From Micrasema longulum (lineage: Eukaryota > Arthropoda > Insecta > Trichoptera > Brachycentridae), in NCBI GenBank assembly GCA_022494885.1, contig JAGVSM010003406.1, positions 1 through 64,000 on the forward strand: a stretch of 64,000 nt of DNA. Reading direction: 5' to 3'. This document shows positions 56,096 through 64,000 of this stretch, in pieces. Within the stretch, counting starts at the first letter, position 1. Each line of letters opens with the position of its first letter. The position numbers were made by a program, and so were the translations under genes. The notes under the pieces are model-generated. The model had not been told where the DNA came from. It did not search any database and saw nothing but the letters and a program-made list of their open reading frames with translations.

Positions 56096-56428
56096 ACTGT
56101 AATTTACTCCTTCTTCGCTGCTCTACTTCGCCAAAGAGCTTGTAGCCTATGTCCCATTTCACAAGTGTCGTCCCGATTCACCCGGCCCTATAAAATGAGG
56201 GTGATCGTTTTATTTCTTCAGTTTCTACTCGCGGGTGACAATTTTGCTAAAGGAATCAAATGGGGATTTGTCAGCCTCATGGTGAATTGGTTAATGCGTT
56301 CATCTGTCAATTGATAAACAAAATTAGTTAAAAAATCATTGTAATTTAATAAAAGTAAATAATACACTGCATGTCATTTTATCAGGACAAGTCAATTTTT
56401 GCTGTAGTGTGAAGTGTGAAAACTGCCT

Positions 56429-56519
56429 ATGGCAACGTCTAAAAAGCTTCAACAATACGTTTCTCCAAGCCACTGCAGAGTGAATCCACTCACTCCCGTT
56501 CGAGCAATGGCTACAAATG
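56429..56519 (+). CDS. Candidate host first coding exon
   Basis: ATG in a good context (cct-ATG-G), 30 codons with ordinary composition (MATSKKLQQYVSPSHCRVNP, then LTPVRAMATN), then a strong 5' splice site (aatG|GTAAGA, 56519/56520), leaving phase 1. Unspliced, the frame would stop at 56540-56542. The local DNA is more GC-rich than its neighbours, and I found no second copy in the window, unlike nearly everything else that looks coding. An acceptor-like 'tttatcag' lies 54 bases upstream, so it may be the first coding rather than the first transcribed exon. Gene identity unknown; no downstream exon recognised. Confidence 0.4.
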
Positions 56520-56658
56520 GTAAGACAGCCATAAGGACATAATAACAGATTATATTTTTATCAATTTGGCGTAAAAAAATATTTCTTTACCGTTAGTTTA
56601 TTTTTGTTCAGTTATATTTTTATTTTTTCGGAACATTTTTTATTTGATTTATAATAAC

Positions 56659-56830
56659 CTAGATTTTACCCGCAGCTTCGCTGGCGTGGAATTAGGGAAA
56701 AGTTAATAATTAATTTGTTTTCTTCTTTAGTAATAATAATTTTCCCGATGGAATGAAATATTTTTTCGGAATAAAAAGTAACTTGTATCGATTGCCAGTC
56801 CTCTAAGTATGCTTTAAAAAATACGACGGA
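56659..56830 (-). mobile_element. Helitron-B 3' end
   Basis: Inverted terminus: CTAG at 56659-56662 preceded (on minus) by a hairpin in 'cgccagcgaagctgcggg', then text inverse to 'ggctactttttatcccg'-type sequence. This is the very common lepidopteran Helitron-like 3' end. The 5' end of this family is at 62691. It is 5'-truncated. Confidence 0.7.
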
Positions 56831-57229
56831 CCGTTGGTCTATAGCGACGTAGCGACAGTATTCTGTTCACAAATAAATTATTCAGTTCAATTATATACGA
56901 GTATTTAATTAACTTTTTTTTACTTACATATTTGTGGATCACATATAATTTATAAACAATATCTAACATAGCAAATTGTGATTATTATACAAATGTCGTA
57001 TGTATTTTTTGTTTTTTATGAACCATAATGAATAAAATAAAAATAAAATAAATTCAAAATACTACTACAAAACCAGAATGAAAAGCAAGCATGCAAAATG
57101 AAAACTCACCATAGATAGAGCCAATTACAGAAATTTACTAACTAATTTATTTATGTTTTACATCCCACCTTACCGCCTACTCACTTTGAAATAATGTTGC
57201 TAATTTTTTATCCACATTTTTTTTTCATT

Positions 57230-57310
57230 GTACTTTTTCCAACGTGGTATATTTTTCATAACTTTCTTCCACATTTTCTCTTTCCCACTTGCAGACAAGC
57301 TTCTTTATTT
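57230..57310 (+). repeat. SINE-A tail fragment
   Basis: 'gtggtatatttttcataact' and 'cccacttgcagacaagcttc' match the tail of the 43812 SINE. Head absent. The minus frame 57225-57443 is a shadow. Confidence 0.55.
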
Positions 57311-58964
57311 TTTTTTTTTTAATCAGGATGAAAAACAAGTAAAGTATATTTTTTTCCTTCTCACCTCTCCGGCTATCCCTATGCAAAAAAAATGACAATT
57401 GGTCACTCCGTTGAGACGTGTAAGAAACACAAACAACAAGCACACTTTCGCATTAATAATATTAGTGCCGAAATACGTTTGTTAGCTATTTCCATAGGAT
57501 TAATTCTATGCTATTTCCATATTATTTTATTAAGCTAAAATAGTTTTTTTTTTGTGTGGTATGGTAAAAATGGTTCTGCAATATAAGCCCCTTTGGTGGA
57601 TTTAAAATTATTATGATGGAAATTATTATTAAAAAATATAAATTAAAAGGTAGTTTCTAACTTTATTCGTAAAAAAATCATGCATTTCAAATAAAAAAAT
57701 CGGAATGCATTAGGATGAAAATATCAAAACTATTAACTTCGATTAAATGTCAATCGGATGCTCTCCTCTTAAATTGCAAAAGCAAATCGTTATATTAACG
57801 TCTTTTAGCCATTTTTATGGCAGGCTTACTGCAATAAAGATCCAAAAGGACGTAATGCCTTTTCTTTATGCTTTGTTAGGGGCATGCTAGACAGAATTCT
57901 ATATAAAATAATATATATTCGTTATATTTATTATGTAAGCAAAGCGTTCGAGTTATATCGACATGTCTTATTGCTACCTTTCAGGAATATATGATACGGT
58001 GAAAAAATATTCTTAGGTACAAAGAACAAAAATATAGCATTCAGGTCGCAATAATGTTGAAAATGAAAATCATCTTGTTTGATTTACGTGTTCATATTTA
58101 CTTGACTTTTAACTATCAGTGCATTAAATGGTTTAATTTTTTTATTTACTGCTTGTTTTTAAATAAATTATTTTATTTTAGCCACTGAATGGTTTATTTG
58201 GGTTTATCAGTTTTATATTGACCGACTTAGTTAATAAGTTTGTTAAAATGTATTTTTTTAATGCAATAAAAAAGCAAAACGGTTATCATACAAAAAAGTT
58301 TTTTTTTAAAGAAAATAATAAAAATAATTCTGAATATTTGGTCTTATGAAATCATATTTATTTATCTTATTATGTATAACGTATAACAGTAATTTAAAGT
58401 AACTTTGACTGTATCTGGATACTGTGTGTCGCGGCACACTGGTTTGCCGCAAGAATTCTCAGGGTGTGAGACGAAGGAAGAAGCCTCAAAACTGTTCATT
58501 TTAAATAGGTAATGCATATTCATTTTTAATTTCTTAGTAAAATTAATTCATCTCTTTCTTCCTCCTTCCAAACTCATTATCTGATTCCACATTTCTCTTT
58601 CTAATATGTGTAACATGATGTACTTTGATTTAAGTTAATATTCGCAAGCCTTATCTCCTCATTAAAAAAACAGCTGTTATTTTTAAATAATTTGTTTTTT
58701 TTATGTATGTGTCTTTTGATGTAATATGTTTTCGTTTTTGAGTACATATATTTGACTAACTGTGTTGACCTGTCTGTTTTTTGGTTGGCTGTAAGATATT
58801 GCTTTTAGCAATAATTCCGTTAAAGTACTTATTTATTCTTTGTACTTGAAGATTTAAATAAATAAAATAATAATTATTTTTTATTTACGGAATCATTTAA
58901 TGAGAAAGTTTAGTGCTATACAAAAATGGGTAAAAAAATACATTCTTTAATGTGCTTAAAATTT
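57311..58964. other. No recognisable feature
   Basis: AT-rich. 'ggtcgcaataatgttg' at 58046 also occurs near 17646, so a diverged repeat pair is likely. 58430-58500 is a GC-richer patch of unknown nature. Confidence 0.4.
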
Positions 58965-59240
58965 AGCATTAAATCGTACGGCGAAGTTTTACAAAAATGA
59001 ATTTAAAAAAAATAATTTTTATAAAAATTAACTTCTTTAAAATGTTATAAGTATTGGTCAACAGCTGTTTAGAACAGCCAATTAATAACGTGTTGTGATA
59101 ATTTCCGGTTTCTGGGAAGCCATTTTTAGCGTGTTTTAACGCGTACGGGGTTATCTTTTTAAATATCAGCTCATTTAACCGACAACAACTCGTCACGTCA
59201 CAGGCGGAGTAATTTAAAAATTATCAAACTATAAAAATCA
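58965..59240 (-). repeat. Repeat family F, copy 3 (minus)
   Basis: 'cgtacggcgaagtttta' to 'cgtcacgtcacaggcggagt' is the inverse arrangement of copy 1, with the 'agccaat' block in between. The outer end continues with text shared with 28212-28335. Confidence 0.55.
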
Positions 59241-59762
59241 TGGCGATGATAATACGATACATACAAATTAAAAATATTTTTTTTTGGCTTATTTTTAGTC
59301 TATTAACAAAAAAACATTTAAGTTCCTCATTGGCTTTATGATTGACTTAGGCATTTATTATTTCTTTTAAATTTTCTGTATTCAGCTGTATGATTCCCTA
59401 ATTAGTAAGATAATAAATAACAATTATAATAATTTTACTGATTTACAGCATTGACCCGGTAATATCGTGTGTCGTGTTTTTAATTACAATGTATCAAACA
59501 TTTTACGATGTAGGTATAATATGTGTCCGTACGAAAGTGTTTACTGGAGTAATTTATGGTTTAGATTACGCCTTCTGTCCACACTTTGTTTTCATCTCAA
59601 ATTAGCGCCTGTAAGATGTAATGGCGTCGCTAAAGACAGCTGTATTATTGACAAACTGGGTACTTACATAATAACATACCGGCTTGATAGGGATGTCCAA
59701 AATGAATCGATGTATCGGAAGATCGATTTAAAATCTTTAATTCCTTTTTTTTAAAAACTCCA
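59241..59762. other. No recognisable gene
   Basis: The 95-codon frame at 59467-59754 has seven Cys but no zinc-finger spacing I recognise and no repeat partner. Confidence 0.35.
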
Positions 59763-60765
59763 TATTTAATTCATCATCATTATCATTCCCTTTTTGGCAT
59801 GTACTGATGAATAGAGCACTGCATTGGTGAACCAAACGCAACGTATTCTGCCGTTCCAAGTAAAAAACAGTATCTAGCCAAAATTAAAAAGTATGTTTTT
59901 TTAATACCATCTGATAAATAATTGCAATCCTTTTACCAACGTTCTCTAACAGCTACATCTACAATAAAAAAAACGCTTTTGATAAATATACGGAAAAAAA
60001 TAAATACATGAATACATGAAATCTCAATTTTCTCACAACTTTTTGAATGTTGGTTACTGACTTTTTGCTTGGTGTTTGGTAAATAACAGCATTTTTCGAT
60101 TTTATTCCTGGCCAATTACCTTTCTTTCCCATCCTTCCTTTGACCCATCCTTATGGTACCTACCTAACATAAAGATAAAAAAAAGATTCAAAATTAGAAG
60201 ATTTGGATTTGGAACAAAACAAAACAATATTTTGACATTACATTAGTTTTTATATTTTTTTTTGGATTCGTCGCGCGTCGTTGTAAACATCGTTACATTT
60301 TGTAGTGGAATTTATTATCCAGTGCCCAAAATTGAAGAACATTCACATCGTATCAAAAGTAGGTGGATATTCTGTGTTCCTTTTCTTTCTTCAAATACTT
60401 CCAACCTTTTACAAAACTTAATGAAATTAGTTTTTTCTGTACAGTCCGCTTTTCGATAACACATGGAATGACAGAATCAATCATCTTTACATGAAGGTCA
60501 GGTGATCAGTTCTCCGCTTCGGGTACCAGGTCAGGAACAATGAACTATTGCAGTTTATACAACCTTTGAAATCAATATTTCACATCCACTCTGCCAGGAA
60601 TTGAACCCAGTATCTATATAGTAATAGTAGATGAAGACGCCAACTCCTAAACTAAAAAGCGGAGTTATTTTGACTAGATTTCCTTTTTCAGGATTTTTCC
60701 CTGAGTCAAAAATACTCATCCAGGGTTCAAGTTCTATTTCGCAAAAAGGAATGTGTTTTTCATCT
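59763..60765 (-). repeat. SINE-C, minus strand, split by an insertion
   Basis: The tail (59770 'catcatcattatcattcc' to 'ccaaacgcaac') and the body/head (60485 'ggtcaggtgatcagttctcc' to 'catccagggttcaagttcta') match consecutive parts of the 33721 copy but are about 620 bp apart here. The inverted B box is 'caggaattgaaccc'. Confidence 0.65.
59848..60478. mobile_element. TIR element inserted in SINE-C
   Basis: Left 'attctgccgttccaagt' and right 'acatggaatgacagaat' are imperfect inverted repeats (about 14 of 17) at the exact gap in the SINE. The interior is AT-rich with no transposase; the frames 59933-60115 and 60262-60459 are unrecognised. The duplication was not resolved. Confidence 0.5.
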
Positions 60766-62099
60766 ACCCGAGAATAAAAAAAATTGTCATTCTGTCTCTC
60801 TAAAACTATTTCTTAGCACGACAACTCATGTTTACATAACATTTTTTAACTCGGTATAAGTTACAGTGTTATTGACCTCTCCATAATGTACGAGGTTTAT
60901 ATTTCTAAGTGAGATTTGGTTTCCTGGCTATTTATACATATTTAAGTAGTGTTGGTAAACGCTAGGAATTTTGACTGCGGAACTTTATAGGAACCTCTAC
61001 GCATTTGTTGAGTAAGGAAACATTCACAAGGAACTCATCCACGAAAACCTGTAATAGTGATACACATTAATAGGCATTCCGTTTCAATTGAAAAGGTCAC
61101 GCTGTTTTGTATTCTTAAATAATTTATTTATCATATAGTTTATTAGTTCTTATTACCTGTAGTATTCTTACCATCTAAGATATCACTGTTTGTGATGAAT
61201 TATTGTGACTTTTATTTTTATGTAATTTATTTATCAATAATATTTACTCAATAATCTTAAAAAGTAAAGTTTTTCTGAATTGTAAGCATACAATACGCCA
61301 GCAGGTTCTTATATATTGTTTGATTTTTTTAATAACTATTACGGAATGGTTGTACAATGATCTTCGTCAACACTATACTTCCTGGTAATGTCTTTCGACT
61401 GAAAAGAGGAGAATGCATTAACAAGTGGGGAACATATTGAAAGATTTCGTCGGTGCATAGATAGCTGCTGATCTATCAAGGTATAAAACAGTGCTGGCAG
61501 CTCCTAAATCCTTCATGACCCGTGATGATTTGTGTGCGTTCTAAGCTCATGGCCTACTTTTTCCTGAAATCGAAAGCAATAAAAATAAAAGGATAGAACA
61601 TTTAAGTTACCTGTTATGTGATTTCATTTAAATACAGTTCAAAAGTTAAGTTACTAATAGTTTAATAATACTTCTTAATTATTTTTATATTAAAGTGTGC
61701 CGTGTAATTAAATCTTAAATTACATCCAAATCTTGTATAGTCCCTTTTTTATTTAATTTTTAACACTTTAATGTAAAAATTATTTCGTATGTTTCTTAGA
61801 TTTGAATGATTTATTATTATTATTATATTTTATAATGTACATATAAATAATCACTCTTGTCTCGTATTGAGTTTATGTTCTTGGTGATACGATATACGTA
61901 TATTGTGTATGTATTTATTTGTATATAAAAAAATACATTACCCCAGAAAACAAGTAAATTTGGCATTTAATTTTCGCATAAATAACATAACACACATAGA
62001 CAGTTAAAATGAAATTAATGTGGTCCTTTCAACGAAAATTTATCGCTTAGATAGGGACTCTATAATACTTTATTATTTAAAAAAAATGGGAATTGTAGT
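60766..62099. other. No recognisable feature
   Basis: A lone TATA-like 'ggtataaaacagtgctgg' at 61480-61497 has no supported exon near it. Otherwise AT-rich. Confidence 0.4.
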
Positions 62100-62205
62100 A
62101 AGCTGGTATTCCAAACGCGCTTTCACGGGCCTGTATACGCGGCCCCTACAAGTTAAAAACTGTTTTCTCGTACCACGAGAGTGGTTCAAAATAGCACCCT
62201 TGAAA
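62100..62205. mobile_element. Hairpin family E, copy 2
   Basis: 'ggtattccaaacgcgctttc' and 'gagagtggttcaaaatagca' are the two termini of family E, close together with a short centre. The 85-codon frame at 62020-62277 crosses it and is not a gene. Confidence 0.6.
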
Positions 62206-62690
62206 TACAAAACTTTAAAAAATCAAAGCGCTAATAATACCATGCATATTAAAAAAATATTTTATTGCTTTGTTTAATAGTCAAATATAAAAAGTAAAAT
62301 AAAAAAAACACTAAACTTCCTTAATGTATAAATCGTTATGCCGAAAATAATAATCGGTTATTTTAAAATGTTTTAAATATCAAATCATATATATATTGAA
62401 AATCGATTTTGTGTCAGATTTGCACACCCCTACAACTTATAACAAGCTGTCAAGTGAGTACAAAATAATAATATGAGAAACTACAGCTTGACCTTATTGA
62501 GTGATATGATCTCAATGCGACATCTGTCGGACGTACAAAAAACTTGAGTCCGATTAACCAAAATTATTTTGAAGGTTTAATTATGTAATTAAACCTACCA
62601 ATTAACTGTTTGTCTCAAATATGGATGAGAAATATGAAATGATTAGCGAATAATTATTCTACCCACATCAATTTTTAGGTAGGTATATAT
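62206..62690. other. No recognisable feature
   Basis: AT-rich DNA. Confidence 0.45.
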
Positions 62691-62860
62691 TCTATACTAA
62701 TATTATAAATGCGAAGGTGTGTTTGTTTATGTGTCCTTCACATCACACCGGAGCGACCGATCGCGTTGATTGTTTGTACAAAGATAGCTGGAGAGATGGG
62801 AAGTAAAAAAGACTACTTACTTTTCATCCCGAAAATTAAAAAAAGTACACTAAAAAACTA
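62691..62860 (+). mobile_element. Helitron-B 5' end
   Basis: Starts 'tctatactaatattataaat' then 'gcgaaggtgtgtttgttt', 'accggagcgaccga' and 'cttttcatcccgaaaatt', the widespread 5' half of lepidopteran Helitron-like elements. It fades out by 62860 with no 3' terminus. Confidence 0.65.
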
Positions 62861-62933
62861 ATGAATTATGGAAACAATAAATCATGTATACTGCCAGTAA
62901 CTACATTTGCATTAGAGACCATGGCCATTAATC

Positions 62934-63028
62934 TAAACGACTACGACACGGTACAAATCCCAAATACATAACGTCACACATAAACGACTACGACACGGTA
63001 CAAATTCTAAGTACCTAACGTAACACCT
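62934..63028 (+). repeat. Two 47-bp direct repeats, Penelope-type
   Basis: 'taaacgactacgacacggta' begins units at 62934 and 62981; 'caaatt/cc' and 'taacgt.acac' complete each. A related single unit is at 24768. The position just ahead of the hammerhead-like motif suggests a Penelope-like terminal repeat. Confidence 0.6.
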
Positions 63029-63045
63029 ATTCATACACAAATAAC

Positions 63046-63092
63046 ATCAACCCTGATGATGGATGCTGTAACGCGATCCGAAACGTCGGTAA
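63046..63092 (+). ncRNA. Hammerhead-ribozyme-like motif
   Basis: Contains the conserved core words CTGATGA (63053-63059), GAAA (63080-63083) and GTC (63085-63087) in order. GGAT/ATCC (63061-63064 with 63076-63079) could form helix II, and ACC/GGT (63050-63052 with 63088-63090) a short helix I. Helix III is essentially missing and one extra T follows the core, so activity is doubtful. Penelope-like elements are known to carry minimal hammerheads in their terminal repeats; this may be a relic of one. Confidence 0.35.
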
Positions 63093-63307
63093 AAAGTACG
63101 AACGACACACGGCAATAAAACCCAGAAAAGCTAATTGTGCGTCTTAACGGCCGTCAAAATCTAAGAAGTTTAAAATATATGTAACCAATACAGGTTAAAA
63201 AAATATCAAAGGCGTATGAAAATTGCATATACATAATACAAGCTAAAAAGGTATGAAAAAGTATAAAAATTATTTAGTTTCATACCACTGTTAGTAGAGA
63301 TCTAAGC

Positions 63308-63424
63308 GGCGCTATTCTGAATCGCTCTCGTTGCGGTAGAAAATACTTTTATCTCGCGTATTTACATACAAAATACGTGAGATAAAATTGTTTTCTACAG
63401 CTGCGAGAGCGTTTGGAATATCCC
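63308..63424. mobile_element. Hairpin family E, copy 3 (complete)
   Basis: Left arm 'gcgctattctgaatcgctct' through 'gtagaaaata' pairs with right arm 'gttttctaca' through 'gcgagagcgtttggaata', and 'ttttatctcgcgtattt' pairs with 'aaaatacgtgagataaaa' at the apex. About 117 bp, non-coding. Confidence 0.82.
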
Positions 63425-64000
63425 CCTGGAGTGATCCATTAACCAATTTCACCAGTACACCACGTGGCGGATAAAATACCTAAATCGCAATAGCATTACG
63501 ATTATGGTAATCCAATTAAGTACATATAATCATTGCAAAAGTGATAACAAATGAACTTTGAACGCAGTTCAAAGAATACTTGTGAATTGTGAACATTTTA
63601 TACCATGATTATATTATTTGATATAATATAGAATCAAGGAAACGTAATACTTTATCAAGGCAGTATATCATTCGTTTTGCAATAATGTTTAGCTTAATTC
63701 AAGAATGTTATCAAATGGAAGATAACGTTTGTTTTCGTTTTCGTTTGAATGTCATTACGGTAAACAAATGTGATTGGAATACAAAAAAAATAGATTAAAA
63801 TGATAATGTCATCCAGACGGCATTAAATTCTAAGGACTTCTTCCAGCTGATTTCTTCCAATTCTCGGGAGACACTCATTCAATCAAACTAAGAATTTATT
63901 TTTGGAAGAGTTCGCTGTCTCTGAAAATAACCTATTGTTAGTTTTATGGTTCTATAAAAATTGAGTGTCTTTGAGCCAAAATTGTCTTAATATGTTTAAC
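63425..64000. other. No recognisable feature
   Basis: AT-rich DNA to the window end. Confidence 0.45.

Noticed and set aside
55943..56314. 123-codon host protein
   Set aside because: The first third matches a LINE reverse-transcriptase block; the remainder shows no signal and reads into unrelated DNA.
61480..61497. TATA promoter
   Set aside because: A single TATA-like word without initiator, exon or conservation evidence in very AT-rich DNA.

Overview
This window is AT-rich animal DNA with no intact protein-coding gene. It reads as insect, most likely a moth or butterfly. That assignment is an inference from the repeat set: tRNA-derived SINEs with ATG-rich tails, decayed non-LTR retrotransposons of RTE-like and CR1/Jockey-like type, TC...CTAG Helitrons carrying THAP-domain remnants, Penelope-like debris and many small foldback DNA elements. 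There is no prokaryotic signature, no operon, no CRISPR array, no rRNA and no credible functional tRNA. Most open frames over 60 codons are chance frames or run through dead transposon code.

Layout. From 0 to 9.9 kb there are sparse foldback elements and SINE pieces in unassigned AT-rich DNA. From 9.9 to 13.7 kb lie two opposed LINE 3' ends, a promoter-like GC-richer block near 11.6-11.76 kb, and a repeat that contains an exon-like reading frame. From 13.8 to 24.9 kb there are several non-autonomous TIR elements, another LINE 3' end, an unidentified broken reading frame (22.5-22.9 kb) and an array of four identical 72-bp repeats. From 25.0 to 34 kb there is a complete 690-bp Helitron, Penelope-like and LINE remnants, a TIR element with TA duplications, and a LINE 3' end inserted inside another LINE 3' end. 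From 34 to 43.2 kb there is a mariner-like transposase pseudogene split by a probable solo LTR, a THAP-bearing Helitron remnant, an element with a perfect 8-bp target duplication, a GC-rich 235-bp hairpin, and a second 690-bp Helitron split by a 1640-bp relative of the 8-bp element. From 43.8 to 56 kb there are more SINEs, LINE 3' ends, the second copy of the exon-like frame, a second THAP remnant and a 914-bp long-TIR element. From 56.4 kb to the end there is one plausible host first exon (56429-56519), ends of a second Helitron family, and a Penelope-like terminal repeat with a hammerhead-ribozyme-like motif.

The main story is layered transposition. Most datable events are insertions of one element into another, and target duplications or homologous empty copies elsewhere in the window allow several to be ordered. 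The candidates most worth testing are the conserved exon-like frame with a splice acceptor, the THAP fragment inside Helitron copies, the hammerhead-like motif, and the short exon with a strong donor at 56.5 kb. All family assignments come from reading the sequence; no database search was run.
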